Counted from the first letter of the stretch, positions 14,889 through 25,645 are shown. The stretch: DNA of 64,000 bases from Bacteroides coprosuis DSM 18011 (GCA_000212915.1 CM001167.1:2596780-2660779), one strand, 5' to 3'. Notes: generated by a model from the sequence alone, not told the origin. Made by a program: numbers and translations.

Positions 14889-16109
14889 CTATCCAAACAA
14901 TTTCTCACTATCATTAAATTTAGCGGAAAGCCCCCTCATATCCTTGCTGATTTTCTCATTGGTAATACGAGCATAGATTTGAGTTGTTTGAATATTGGTG
15001 TGTCCTAACATTTTACTAACCGTTTCAATCGGAATGCCCTTTGCTAATGTAACTGTAGTTGCAAAGGTATGTCTTGCAAGATGGAAGGTGAGATTCTTGG
15101 TAATACCACATACATCACCAATTTCTTTCAGGTAAGCATTCATTTTTTGATTGCTTAAAACTGGTAGAACTTTGTTATCTGGAAGTTCACCTTCATATTT
15201 TTCCAATATCTTTTTCGGAATATCCATTAAAGGAACATTCACACTTACATTGGACTTACTCCGTTTTGTCATAATCCAAGTGTTTCCATCAAATGAAATT
15301 CTGATATGATCTTTTGATAGTTCTTTTACATCAATATATGACAATCCGGTAAAACATGAGAAAACAAAAATATCTCTTACCTGTTCCAAACGCTTGATTA
15401 AAAACTTCTTTTTAATAAGCAGATTTAGCTCCTGCTCGGTTAAATAACCTCTGTCTACCTTTTCAAATTGAATTTTATAATTGGCAAATGGGTTATGATT
15501 TATCAAGTCACTCTTAATAGCAATATTGATGATTTTCTTTACAAATCCCATAAATTTTGACATCGTATTATGACTCACCTTAGCATGACTCACCATATAA
15601 ATCTCAAAATTGTGAATAAACATATAATTAATTGATTTCAAGGCAATGTCAGATACATTATACTTCTTTTTAATAAAGTTAGCCAAATGTTTTCTTGTAA
15701 CTGAGTATTTTTGAAATGTAGCTTTGGTGGTTGATATTCCTATCAAAGATTCCATATCCTGATTGTGTTTGTCAAAAAGATTGAGGATAGTCTCTCCACT
15801 TTCGTCAAGACCCAAAAACTCACATTTTATTTTCTCTGGAGTTACAATGTCAAATCGTTGAAAATCGTGATAAATTCTATGTAGCGATGCTTTAATATCA
15901 TCCAATCTTGCATTCAAGTTTCGGCTTTCAGCGTTACTACCCGAAACTTTGTTTGCTTTCACATTCCATCTGGAATCCTGAACATACACTTTTGTATTGA
16001 AACGTGATTCAACACCATCGATGGTAATTCTGCACAAAATTGGGCAAGTTCCATCTTTTCTTTTTTTATCTCTTCTAATAAAAAAGAGAACACTAAATGT
16101 ACTTTTCAT
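14889..16109 (-). CDS. CTnDOT-type tyrosine integrase
   Basis: 406-residue site-specific recombinase with an N-terminal arm-binding domain, a core-binding SAM-like domain (about 105-205) and a C-terminal catalytic domain. Catalytic residues visible: HLAR (343-346), LGHTNIQTTQIYAR with His370 and nucleophile Tyr379, and a basic beta-hairpin TKRSKSN near 281-287. The first conserved arginine is replaced by serine (FTGLSYID, Ser257), as in IntDOT of CTnDOT, which also has serine there. It lies next to the ssrA 3' end, so it probably integrated and excises this element. It is not an integron IntI: the IntI-specific extra helix is not apparent and the family is different. Confidence 0.92.
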   Translation of the reverse strand: MKSTFSVLFFIRRDKKRKDGTCPILCRITIDGVESRFNTKVYVQDSRWNVKANKVSGSNAESRNLNARLDDIKASLHRIYHDFQRFDIVTPEKIKCEFLGLDESGETILNLFDKHNQDMESLIGISTTKATFQKYSVTRKHLANFIKKKYNVSDIALKSINYMFIHNFEIYMVSHAKVSHNTMSKFMGFVKKIINIAIKSDLINHNPFANYKIQFEKVDRGYLTEQELNLLIKKKFLIKRLEQVRDIFVFSCFTGLSYIDVKELSKDHIRISFDGNTWIMTKRSKSNVSVNVPLMDIPKKILEKYEGELPDNKVLPVLSNQKMNAYLKEIGDVCGITKNLTFHLARHTFATTVTLAKGIPIETVSKMLGHTNIQTTQIYARITNEKISKDMRGLSAKFNDSEKLFG

Positions 16110-16204
16110 AACTCAATTTTTTTAATTATAAATGTATGATAATCTTTTAAAATTGAGCTAAATACAGACCAGTCAAAAGTGGACATGAAACTTCCAATGT
16201 TGGA

Positions 16205-16250
16205 CAATTCGTACCCCCTAATGGCTTTTTTGGTTTGGGGGTACGAATTG
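16205..16250. repeat. 14-bp perfect inverted repeat between integrase and ssrA
   Basis: CAATTCGTACCCCC (16205-16218) and GGGGGTACGAATTG (16237-16250) are exact complements with an 18-base loop. No T-run follows on either strand, so it is not a plain terminator. Position at the element end suggests an integrase, excisionase or regulator binding site. Partly repeated TTTGTCTAT...TGTC sequences follow at 16270-16300 and 16344-16372. Confidence 0.5.
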
Positions 16251-16310
16251 GGAAATATAAACTGACTTTATTTGTCTATTTCCTGTCTTTTCTGTCTACC
16301 ATAACATACA

Positions 16311-16346
16311 AAAAAAACCGCTCAAATCTCTCAATTTGAACGGTTT
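16311..16346 (-). terminator. Terminator downstream of ssrA
   Basis: On the minus strand CCGTTCAAAT and ATTTGAGCGG form a 10-bp stem (one G-T pair) followed by eight T. It lies about 40 bases past the tmRNA 3' end and would end ssrA transcription. Confidence 0.8.
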
Positions 16347-16382
16347 GTCTATATTTTGTCGCCTTTTGTCTTATGCGACCAG

Positions 16383-16777
16383 TGGAGCTGGAGGGAGTCG
16401 AACCCTCGTCCAAACAAGGAAACCATATGCTTTCTACATGCTTATCTCCGCCTTCATTTTCGTGTATAAGAAAGACCGAAGCCACCAACTTATACCTTAT
16501 CCTCTAAAGTTTCATCAAGAGTGTGAGGCCACCCTTAACTATTCCCGATACTTCTACACCACTAAACCAGATAGCTTCGGAAAAACAGCATCTGAGTGAT
16601 GTCTTGTCTCAGCATCTTATGCCGAGATAAAGCTGTAATCTACTATAATTCGATTACGCAGCAAGAGCGTAATTATTTTCGCCAGATAAAAATTTAATAC
16701 TAAGATTAGAGTGCTTAATATCAATGCACTGCATGCTTACATACCATCTCTACTCGCTGTCAAAACCAGTCAGCCCC
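16383..16777 (-). ncRNA. ssrA: Transfer-messenger RNA (tmRNA)
   Basis: The 5' end GGGGCTG (16777-16771) pairs with the 3' end CAGCTCC (16390-16384). The T-arm GGGTTCGACTCCC and a tag ORF encoding GENNYALAA followed by TAA (16683-16654) are present. tmRNA rescues stalled ribosomes with SmpB and tags the product for proteolysis. After the discriminator A the genome reads CTG rather than CCA, so the CCA end would have to be added by the nucleotidyltransferase. The integrase of the mobile element lies directly beyond this end. A -7-like TATCTTTG is at 16865-16858. Confidence 0.93.
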
Positions 16778-16954
16778 TATTTATTTTACTAAATAGTTCT
16801 ATTTAAAAATGGTTCAATTCTACTTTAAGTTCGCTAACCATCTGTAGCATTGGGTTGCAAAGATATAAATAATTAATCAAAGAATATAGATTTTAATCGA
16901 TTAATATCTATATAAAAGAGAGAAGCTATGCCTATCCCTTCATATTATAAACAA

Positions 16955-18991
16955 TTATTTTCGAGTAAATGTTTGTTTGTCTCTGCCAACGCCTGTTACT
17001 GTTACCTTAGTCCAATGCTTTGGCATTACTGATTTAACTTGTCTAATATCACCTTTTTCGGTAATATCAACTCCACAGAAACCCATAATTACAGACTGTA
17101 GTATTCCTCCTGCTCCAGTAGCAAAATAAGGGTTTGTACCCCCTTTTGTTTCGGCTATTACTCGAAATGGAGGAAGCAAATTAGGCTCATAAGAATCTTT
17201 GAACCAATGATAAGCCTCATCAGCTTGTCCTAATCTACTATACAATAGAGCAAATATTGCCTGAGTCATTGCTGGAGTATTTTCATAAGGAACTTTTCCT
17301 GAATAATACTTCAAATCTTTATCTATTTGCTTTGCATCTGTTATAATACCCAACGGATAAGCTAGTAAATTCACATCTGCTTGTTTTATGTTTTCTCCGT
17401 CATATCCATCATATTCACTTGTTACACCATTTGGCAACTGTCTGATTGGTATATTTTGACTAATTTCTTCCCACTCTTTAGGATAATTTACTTTCAGTTC
17501 ATTAGCACATTGTACAGCCGACTTAAGTAAACGAATAGTAGCCCCATTTGTAAAGGCATTATTATCTACATTTTCTGCCCACTCATCGGCTGCGACAACA
17601 TTCTTTATTTCGTATTCACCTTTTTCATTTTTTGAAACTCTGCTAACCCAAAAGTTCGCTGTTTCTTTTAAGATAGGCCATCCTCTTTGAGCAAGCCATT
17701 CTTTATCTTTGGTTACTAAATAGTAATTCCAAGCAGCAATACCTACATCTGCTGTAATATGATGCTCAAATGGACCAGTCAATGCCCAAACAGGAGTTTC
17801 TTCAGTACCGGTATCTGCACTTTCCCAAGGATACATAGCGCCTTTATATCCATAAATAGTAGCATTCTTTTTTGCTGCTTCTAACCTATTAAATCTATAA
17901 TTAACTAAACTCTCAGCTAACTCAGGTTGCAAAAAGAGCAAGGGTGGAAACATAAATAATTCGGAATCCCAAAATACATGCCCATTATAACCCAAACCAC
18001 TCAAACCCATTGGAGAAGGAGAGAAATCGGTATTAGGTCTTGAAAAAGAATACAAATGATAAAGCATACTCCGAACATCTTGTTGTGCCTGTTTATCCCC
18101 TTCAATCTGGATATCACTCTCCCACAACCTCTCCCACTCTGCATAGTGTTTATATTTCAACTTCTCCTTTCCTTCTAAATAAGCAAAAATTGTTGAACGT
18201 TCTGCTTGATTATAAGGATCTGCATTCTGAACTGAAGAAATAAGAGTACCCACTAAAGCGAAAGAATATCGCTGTCCTTTGTTTAAGTCAAGCGTAAAAG
18301 ATGCAATATGGCTATCGTTATCATTCATCTTATGTATCACTTTAGGCTCTTCACCTACTGACTCTTCAAACATAAAAGCACTAGATGCTGCAATGGTAAC
18401 ATTACCTGAAGGAGATTTAGCTATAGAGGTAAGGAGAGGAATATGTACATGAGATTTGTAGATTTGATTAAAATAATTTTGTTGCTCTTTTAAAGAATGA
18501 GGGGTCGTTAATAAATTATCAACTACCATCTTCCCATCCTTTTTCATAATCACATCAATATCCATTAAAACACAATGTGGAAGATGTCTCAATGCCCTAT
18601 AAGTGTACTCTACGGTAGCAATATCTTCCAAATCAAATGAGGCTGAAAACTCTGCTTTTTTAAAATCTAATTTTTGTTTATAATTAGATATAGAGTTCAA
18701 ATTTACCCGTTTACCTCCCAAAGACATTTTTAAATTAAGAAGATTATAACTTGGAAGAAAATTACTAACTCTTCCTCTTCCAAATTTATCATATACACCT
18801 GCTAGCACTACCTCACCCACTTCTAATGGATTAGGAGAAGAGACCACCCCTAGCATTCCATTTGCTACAGTAATACCGTAATAATTTGATGCATCAATTT
18901 GTTCAGCCTCAACAACCCAAGGGTTTTGAGCTTTAAGAGGAAGCAAAACACATAGAAGTAGACATACACTTATTATTCTTTCCAAATTCAT
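16955..18991 (-). CDS. Secreted GH65 family glycoside hydrolase/phosphorylase
   Basis: 678 residues with a signal peptide (MNLERIISVCLLLCVLLPLKAQ). GH65 signatures: the (alpha/alpha)6-barrel block GYNGHVFWDSELFMFPPLLF (334-353) and ADEWAENVDNNAFTN (468-482), which contains the acidic residues expected for catalysis. GH65 enzymes cleave alpha-glucobioses such as kojibiose, nigerose, maltose or trehalose by phosphorolysis, but some are hydrolases. Export to the periplasm, where phosphate-sugar products would not be retained, favours hydrolysis (inference). Last gene of the SusCD locus, 5 bases after the GH13 gene. Linkage specificity not determined. Confidence 0.85.
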   Translation of the reverse strand: MNLERIISVCLLLCVLLPLKAQNPWVVEAEQIDASNYYGITVANGMLGVVSSPNPLEVGEVVLAGVYDKFGRGRVSNFLPSYNLLNLKMSLGGKRVNLNSISNYKQKLDFKKAEFSASFDLEDIATVEYTYRALRHLPHCVLMDIDVIMKKDGKMVVDNLLTTPHSLKEQQNYFNQIYKSHVHIPLLTSIAKSPSGNVTIAASSAFMFEESVGEEPKVIHKMNDNDSHIASFTLDLNKGQRYSFALVGTLISSVQNADPYNQAERSTIFAYLEGKEKLKYKHYAEWERLWESDIQIEGDKQAQQDVRSMLYHLYSFSRPNTDFSPSPMGLSGLGYNGHVFWDSELFMFPPLLFLQPELAESLVNYRFNRLEAAKKNATIYGYKGAMYPWESADTGTEETPVWALTGPFEHHITADVGIAAWNYYLVTKDKEWLAQRGWPILKETANFWVSRVSKNEKGEYEIKNVVAADEWAENVDNNAFTNGATIRLLKSAVQCANELKVNYPKEWEEISQNIPIRQLPNGVTSEYDGYDGENIKQADVNLLAYPLGIITDAKQIDKDLKYYSGKVPYENTPAMTQAIFALLYSRLGQADEAYHWFKDSYEPNLLPPFRVIAETKGGTNPYFATGAGGILQSVIMGFCGVDITEKGDIRQVKSVMPKHWTKVTVTGVGRDKQTFTRK

Positions 18992-18996
18992 ATTTC

Positions 18997-20685
18997 TTAT
19001 TCTTTTTCTATTTTAAAAATACCGTAGGATACTCCATCCGAACTAATATTTAAACCTCTAACTCCAACTTCAATCCTACATCTTTCGACTAAGATAGGAG
19101 TTACTTTTTTATAATTCCCAGCAACAAATGTAGTTTGTCTTTTACCAGACGGGTTTAAGACAACGCAATACTCCTCTTTTTGATTAAATCTTTTATATAC
19201 TAAAGGATAACTATTTTCTTCTGCATACAGAAATTCTATATTATTATTCAAACTAAAAGCATCTGTAGTCTTTCTGAAATGTAGTAGATTGCGAGTAAAA
19301 TTCAACAAGGAAGTTGGATTATTCTTCTGATCCTCTACATTTGGTCTAAATTCATCGGGATCTAGGGGAAGGTAGAAATCATCTAATGTAGCTGTAGAAA
19401 ATCCTGCTTTTACAGAACTATCCCACTGCATTGGAGTACGAGTTCCCGCTCTATTTCCTTTTTTTAGCATACTACCTTCTTTATCTGGTAATCCTGGTAT
19501 ATATTTCATTCCTATCTCATCACCATAATAAATTAATGGGATACTAGGCAGCGTCAAAAAAAAGGTCATTGCTACTTTTAACTGTTCAACCGTATTTCTA
19601 TTGCCTGAATTGGGTCTTTGAAAATCATGATTGGCAGTAGGATAACAAGTAAAGCCATCATCTCCTATCTCTTCTAGCTGTTCGATGTAGTAGTTTTTAA
19701 ATTTAGTGGGAGTTCCTGTTCCTTCTAGACTAAAATAACAGACATCTCTCGTATAAGTTCCTATGTTATTAAAGAACATAGAGCTATAAGCACTACTACC
19801 AATGTGTATTATAAAATCGAACATAAAACCAGCCTTCACCGACTTAGCGGGATTTCCCCATTCTGCTATAAGCACACCTTCAGGAAATTTATCTTGAAAA
19901 TGAGTTCTTATCTCATGCCATAGCTTATTTGTTTCAGCAAAGTCTGTATCGTTTTTGATTAATGAATGAGCCATATCTACACGGAAGCCATCCGCACCCA
20001 TTTCCATCCAATAATCAATTATATTCATGAGTTCTTTTCTTGTTGCTTGAGGCCCAACAGCTGATGTAGATTGCTCCCACTCTTTATTTTTATCAGGATT
20101 AGCATAACCAAAGTTTAATGCAGGCTGACAATCAAAAAAGTTTTTACGATAAGAGCCGTTCCTTTCATAGTTTCCTGAAACAAACTTTGGTTCTGGTCTT
20201 AATGTAGAGTCATTTGTCCAGATATATCTATCCGAAAATTCATTTTTTGAATTCTTTTTTGATTCCAAAAACCAAGGGTGTTTATCGGATGTATGACCAG
20301 CCACTAAATCTAAACAAACCCTCATATTTCTTTTCTTTGCTTCTGCAAAAAGTCTTTGAATATCTGCATTTGTTCCATAACGAGATGCAACTTTATAATA
20401 ATCTGTTACATCATATCCAGCATCTTTAAATTCTGACTCAAAACAAGGATTTAGCCATAGAGCATCTATTCCTAGCCATTTCAAATAATCTAATCTATCT
20501 ATTATCCCTTGTATATCTCCTATTCCATCTCCATCTGTGTCCTGAAAACTTTGAGGATAGATTTGATAAAAAGTAGAGGTACTTACCCAACTAGGGATTG
20601 GTTTAAATTTCTGTTTCTGTTTGCCAAAACTTGGAAGAACAAAAATCACTGTTATTAAAAAACCTAATAAATATCTTTTTTTCAT
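18997..20685 (-). CDS. Secreted GH13 alpha-glucosidase/alpha-amylase family enzyme
   Basis: 562 residues, N-terminal signal sequence (about 1-21), then a GH13 (beta/alpha)8 barrel with B-domain. Seen: FYQIYPQSFQDTDGDGIGD (39-57), nucleophile Asp237 in GFRVDMAH, acid/base Glu275 in IAEWGNP, transition-state Asp354 in TANHDFQRP. The DxDGxGD start resembles oligo-1,6-glucosidase and trehalose synthase-type members. Probably releases glucose or short alpha-glucans in the periplasm for the neighbouring GH65. Follows SusD by 61 bases, a gap that contains a 10-bp perfect hairpin. Confidence 0.9.
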   Translation of the reverse strand: MKKRYLLGFLITVIFVLPSFGKQKQKFKPIPSWVSTSTFYQIYPQSFQDTDGDGIGDIQGIIDRLDYLKWLGIDALWLNPCFESEFKDAGYDVTDYYKVASRYGTNADIQRLFAEAKKRNMRVCLDLVAGHTSDKHPWFLESKKNSKNEFSDRYIWTNDSTLRPEPKFVSGNYERNGSYRKNFFDCQPALNFGYANPDKNKEWEQSTSAVGPQATRKELMNIIDYWMEMGADGFRVDMAHSLIKNDTDFAETNKLWHEIRTHFQDKFPEGVLIAEWGNPAKSVKAGFMFDFIIHIGSSAYSSMFFNNIGTYTRDVCYFSLEGTGTPTKFKNYYIEQLEEIGDDGFTCYPTANHDFQRPNSGNRNTVEQLKVAMTFFLTLPSIPLIYYGDEIGMKYIPGLPDKEGSMLKKGNRAGTRTPMQWDSSVKAGFSTATLDDFYLPLDPDEFRPNVEDQKNNPTSLLNFTRNLLHFRKTTDAFSLNNNIEFLYAEENSYPLVYKRFNQKEEYCVVLNPSGKRQTTFVAGNYKKVTPILVERCRIEVGVRGLNISSDGVSYGIFKIEKE

Positions 20686-20698
20686 ATCAATAACTTTT

Positions 20699-20730
20699 AA
20701 AGTAGGATATGCCTTGACACATCCTACTTT
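20699..20730. promoter_or_regulatory. Intercistronic hairpin between susD-like and GH13 genes
   Basis: AAAGTAGGAT (20699-20708) and ATCCTACTTT (20721-20730) are a perfect 10-bp stem with a 12-base loop. On the transcribed minus strand no T-run follows, so it is more likely an mRNA processing or stability element that sets the ratio of SusCD to enzymes than a full terminator. Confidence 0.5.
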
Positions 20731-20746
20731 TGTGATAAGTTGTTAG

Positions 20747-22270
20747 TTAGTAATACCCTTCATTTTGAGTTAAATCTTCATTTCCTTCCAGAGCACTAAT
20801 TGGTATAGGAAGAAGTGTTTTATAGGAAGGTGTTTCGAAATCCTTGTTATCTCTTGGTTTTGTATACTCATCAAAACGAATCATATCGTTACGACGAGTA
20901 TTTTCCCAATAAAGCTCAAACCCTCTCTCATTATAAATTTTCTTTAAATCGAGTGCAGTATATTTATCTTGTTTTCTAGATTCTCTCAATTTATTGATAT
21001 CTTTTAAAGCACCTTCTACATCACCTTTTCTAAACTTTGCTTCTGAACGCAACAAGTAAGTATCTGCCAATCGGTAATAGTGAAAATCATTACCCGCAGA
21101 CTTCGTATTATTTGTATTAGGATTGGGTGCATATTTTACTACACCTACTCCAGCTTGTTCTTTCGAATTGTTTATATCAAATTCTTTTGTGAAGATCAAA
21201 GGTTCACCCAAACGCGTTTTTAAAGGTTCGCCAGACACCGAATATTGCTGTCCAACTAAGAAACCTTGATTAAAGCCTAATTCTTTTATTAAGCGTCTAT
21301 CTTGAAAACGTACATCTTCTTGATTCCATGTATCAAAGAATGTTTCGGTAGTACAACAGCCATTCCATAGACTAGTAAAGTTGCCAAACTTTTGATTGTA
21401 ATGTAAAGTAATCGGTACCCACTGTATTCCTGTTAATTGCAAATCTTCATCATATATAATAGAGAGAATAGACTCTGTATCATAACCATACTTTGCATTA
21501 TCATGTTGAAATAATTTCCAATAATCATCGGCTAGTTTATATTCTCCTGAATTAATAATGTCGTCACAAAGCTCGATCACTTCATTCCAACGAGACTCAT
21601 TGAAATATACCTCGTAGTTGATATAAATCTTAGCCAAAAGCATTTGAGCTGCAGCTTTGGATATTCTACCATAAGGTACTTCCGATTTTTTCTTTAACAA
21701 AGGAATGATATCCTCCAGTTCACTGATGATTCTTGGAACAGATTGCTCTCTTGTTAAGATCATTGGCTTTTTCGAAAAATCGTCTTCATTATACTCTCTA
21801 AATGGAAACTTACCAAAGTTATCCATCAAAAGATACATTGATAAAGCCCTTATAAATTTCACTTCAGCTATGTAAGCATCTCTTTTTTCTGAGGGATTGT
21901 AATTATTCAGATAATTGAGTGTAATATTACTTTTAGTTATACCAATCAAAAAGCTGTTCCATGTATTCCTTATATAAGTATTCTGTGGAGTATATTCATG
22001 AGTAGTAAGAGTTTGTTGATTTGCATTCACCCAGTCTGAACCTCTTGCAGGCCAAGCTAATTGATCGGTAGTAGCTTCTAATGTTCCCCACACTCCTGTG
22101 CGACTTTGTAAGTCTCTTAGGTAGGCATAAGAAGGAGCAACTACCATATCCATATTTTCTTCATTGGCTAAAGTACTCTCGCCATCTTGTTCATTTAATA
22201 TTTCTTCATGCAAATTGGTACATGAAACGAAGCTTATAAAGCAAAATATATATATAAATATGTTTTTCAT
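20747..22270 (-). CDS. SusD-like outer-membrane glycan-binding lipoprotein
   Basis: 507 residues starting at ATG 22270 (the frame extends upstream only with a TTG). Lipoprotein signal MKNIFIYIFCFISFVSC with the lipidated Cys at 17. The N-terminal part NEENMDMVVAPSYAYLRDLQ, central helical repeats and C-terminal ...NERGFELYWENTRRNDMIRF followed by LLPIPISALEGN are typical of RagB/SusD proteins, which cap a SusC transporter and capture oligosaccharide. It starts 10 bases after the SusC stop. Its SusC partner carries a stop codon, so its function may be impaired. Confidence 0.92.
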   Translation of the reverse strand: MKNIFIYIFCFISFVSCTNLHEEILNEQDGESTLANEENMDMVVAPSYAYLRDLQSRTGVWGTLEATTDQLAWPARGSDWVNANQQTLTTHEYTPQNTYIRNTWNSFLIGITKSNITLNYLNNYNPSEKRDAYIAEVKFIRALSMYLLMDNFGKFPFREYNEDDFSKKPMILTREQSVPRIISELEDIIPLLKKKSEVPYGRISKAAAQMLLAKIYINYEVYFNESRWNEVIELCDDIINSGEYKLADDYWKLFQHDNAKYGYDTESILSIIYDEDLQLTGIQWVPITLHYNQKFGNFTSLWNGCCTTETFFDTWNQEDVRFQDRRLIKELGFNQGFLVGQQYSVSGEPLKTRLGEPLIFTKEFDINNSKEQAGVGVVKYAPNPNTNNTKSAGNDFHYYRLADTYLLRSEAKFRKGDVEGALKDINKLRESRKQDKYTALDLKKIYNERGFELYWENTRRNDMIRFDEYTKPRDNKDFETPSYKTLLPIPISALEGNEDLTQNEGYY

Positions 22271-22280
22271 AATTATAGTT

Positions 22281-25200
22281 TTAGAATTCAACGTTTACAC
22301 CAAAAGAGAAAGTTCTTGATTTAGGGTAAGAAGTCCAATCAATTCCCATAGAGGGGACACTATTTGAAGCGTGATTAGAGTTCACTTCGGGATCATATCC
22401 CGAATAATTAGTAATAACAAATAGATTATTGGCAGCTACATAAAGATGTAACTTATTCACATATTTGAACTTACTAGTATTAAACGTATATCCCAAAGAT
22501 GCACTACTTAAACGAACAAATGAACCATCTTCAATAAAGCGATCTGAATAAACTAGTGTATTATCAAAAGACTCTTTACTACGAGTTGCCCCACCAATGG
22601 CATTCCAGCCTTTGGGTAGTAGTGTTTTTTGATCCATGATATTAGCTAGGTTATTATATATTTTATTACCAAATACACCATTAAAAAACAGAGATAAATC
22701 CCAGTTTTTATAGCGTAAACTAGTATTTAAATTTAATGTAAACTTAGGAAGCTCCGAACCTAAATCTTGTTCAATAGGCTTTCCATTCTCATCTGTCTCA
22801 AATCTATTTTTACCCTCTTCATCAAAGCCTAAAAACTTATATCCCCAGAAAGTACCGATTGGTTTATTACTCATTATCACCTGAGATTTATAACCATTTA
22901 TACCTGGGCCACTAGGACTGCCTGTTGTGATCTGACTCATAGGCAAATCTTTCACTTGGTTTTTGATCAGTGAAAAGTTAGTGCCCATATTCCATGTCCA
23001 ATCCTTATTGTCTATAATCACACCATTTAATTCCATTTCGAACCCCTTATTGATAATTCTCATACTTGGTACATTAGACCACACTTGAGTTGTGGGAGCT
23101 GGCGCCATAGAGTAAACTTGAAGTAATACATCTTTAGTCTTTTTGTGGAATAGATCAATAGATCCAGTTAAGCGATTATCTAAGAAACCAAAATCGATAC
23201 CTAAGTTATACTGATAAGTACTTTCCCATTTTAAATCGGGGTTGGGAGTTCTAGTTAAAGTAATACCTGGAGTTACATTAGTAGAAGAACCATCTAGAAT
23301 TGCGCCTGTCTTAGATGTAGTACCTAGTGATGCTTGTGAGATTTTATTTGGAATTTCTTGATTACCAGTAATACCCCAGCCAGTTCTTACTTTCAGATTA
23401 CTAAATAAGTTGAGGTCTTGAATAAATTTTTCTTCTCCCAATCTCCATGCAAAAGACACAGATGGAAAAAATCCATATTTATTATTCTTTCCAAATTTAG
23501 TAGAACCGTCAGCACGTACAGTAGCTGTTAAAGCATATTTATCTAATAAGTTATAATTTATTCGAGTATAAAATGATTGTAATTCATTGACAGTAATATT
23601 AGAACGAACTTCAGCATTTGTAAAGTCGCCCATTTGCAAATTATTCAAATAGTCTACTTCATCATTTTTAAACCCTTTTTCGGAAAAGCCATGAGAGTAC
23701 ATTTTAAAGTGTTGGTAAGAATGTCCACCTAATAAGTTAAAACGATGAGCATTACCTATTTTAAAATCATAAGTGATGAAGTTTTCCATCAACTTACTAG
23801 TAAAGGACAGGTTATTTATATCGACCGTTCCACCGTCCGTTAAATAGATTAAATCTTTATGTTGAGTAACTTTTCTTTCAGTTTTAGAATGATCTATGGC
23901 TAAGTTTATCTTATAATTCAAACCTTCAATAATTTTAAAAGTAGTTGTTAAGTTGGATAGAACACGATCGGTTCTATTTTTATCATTTGTAAGCTGAATC
24001 ATAGCCACAGGGTTTCTCTCATCACTACTAGATTGAAAAAATTTACCATCTTCTCCATATACAGGAAATGTTGGGTTTAGTTTTAACGAAGATAAAATTA
24101 CATCACCTTCATGACCTCCTGTTTCACCAATAGGAACACGCTGGTCATCTGTACGAGCAATCGTCGTATTTGCTTCAAATTTTACCTTGCCATCAAATGC
24201 TTCTTGAGAAAGATTAAAACGACCTGTGTATTTTTTCAATCCTGTACGATCAATAATACCATTTTGATCCATATAGCTTAAAGAAAAACGATAAAGTGTC
24301 TTTTCAGTACCACCACTTAACGATAAGTTGTGGTTTTGAGACATTGCAGTTCTATATATTTCATCTTGCCAATTGGTGTTTGCACCCATATCTGTGACGT
24401 TCAAACCATTTTCATTTACATAGTTTCTAAAATCACTAGCACTCAATATAGGAAGTTTCTTAGGTAAACTAGATACGGAAGCATAACCTGAGTAAGAAAC
24501 AGACGGTTTACCTACTTTACCTTTCTTTGTAGTAATCAAAATGACACCATTACCCCCTCTTGCCCCATAAATTGCCGTTGCCGAAGCATCTTTAAGCACC
24601 TCCATAGATTGGATATCATCAGGGTTTAAGAAGTTCAGAGGATTCTTTTTAGGAGCACTACCTACGCCTGCTATACTTCCACCCCCTGCTTAATCATCAG
24701 ATATATCCAATGGAACACCGTCAATAACATATAATGGATCTTGACCCGAACGAATAGAGTTTGAACCACGTACTCGCACTGTTAATCCTGCTCCAGGTTC
24801 GCCACTGGTAGAAGTTATATTAATACCTGCCACTCGACCTTGCATCATCTCTGTGGGAGATGTCATGACTCCTACATTGAAATCCTCACTATTCAAGGTT
24901 GACATAGCTCCAGTGAGATCACTCTTTCTCATAGTACCATAGCCTACTACCACTACCTCATCCATAGTTATTCTATCTTCTTCAAGTATTAAGTTGAGAG
25001 GCTTGTCCGATTTAACAATATATTCTTTTGACTTATACCCGATAAAAGAAACTACAATTGTGCTATTCGATGGCATTTCTAAACTAAAATTACCATCAAT
25101 GTCAGTAATCGTCCCCACATTATTAGCTCCTTTAAGAGTTACTCTTGCACCAATAACAGGATCACCATATTCATCTTGAACATTCCCTTGTATTTGGAGT

Positions 25201-25583
25201 TGAACAGATTCTTTTTTCTTTCTACTTAAGATGTATATTTTCTTAGACTGATCATCTATTTTAAAAGAATTAGTCTTTAAAATTTGTCCTAAAGCAGATT
25301 CTAGAGAAGCTCCTTTCAGATTTACTTTTATGATTTGATTAATATTTACATCATCATCACTATAGAAGAATACATAATCTGTTTGTTCTTCGATCTGAAT
25401 CATAACTTGCTTTAAAGTTTCCCCTTTTATACTTAGGTTAACTTTAGCATTTTGTGCAATTGCTGATGTTGAAAATAACAAACTGAAAAATAGTAAGATA
25501 AGTAAGAAGGAAGGCTTTAAAAAGACATAAGCCAGATTCTTAGGAAAAAGCATAAAACTTTCTCCTATTCCATTTTTTTTCAT
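22281..25583 (-). pseudogene. SusC-type TonB-dependent transporter interrupted by one in-frame stop
   Basis: A single frame of 1101 codons runs from ATG 25583 to TAA 22281, broken only by TAA at 24692-24690 (codon 298). Part 1: signal peptide (to about 44), STN domain (about 48-120, signal transfer to FecR-type anti-sigma), carboxypeptidase-regulatory-like domain (130-200), TonB-box region DEVVVVGYG, plug. Part 2: rest of plug from [18 protein letters not shown] and the beta-barrel, ending FSFGVNVEF. The stop falls in the plug (SDD-stop-AGGGS). No frame change occurs, so one base change restores it. Either a recent nonsense mutation, phase-variable strain difference, or sequencing error. Downstream of sigma and FecR genes. 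Confidence 0.88.
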
Positions 25584-25645
25584 AACTTTGATATTAGATT
25601 TAACGTTATTGAGTATCCTTACGGAACTCTTTAATGATTAATAGT

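Noticed and set aside
14889-16109. Integrase as the integron IntI that built the cassette array
   Set aside because: Its sequence is CTnDOT-like (Ser in place of the first Arg, IntDOT-type N-terminus), and it sits at the chromosomal junction rather than beside the 5352 end of the array.
16336-16599. ORFs on both strands around 16.3-16.6 kb
   Set aside because: They lie over the tmRNA gene and its terminator.
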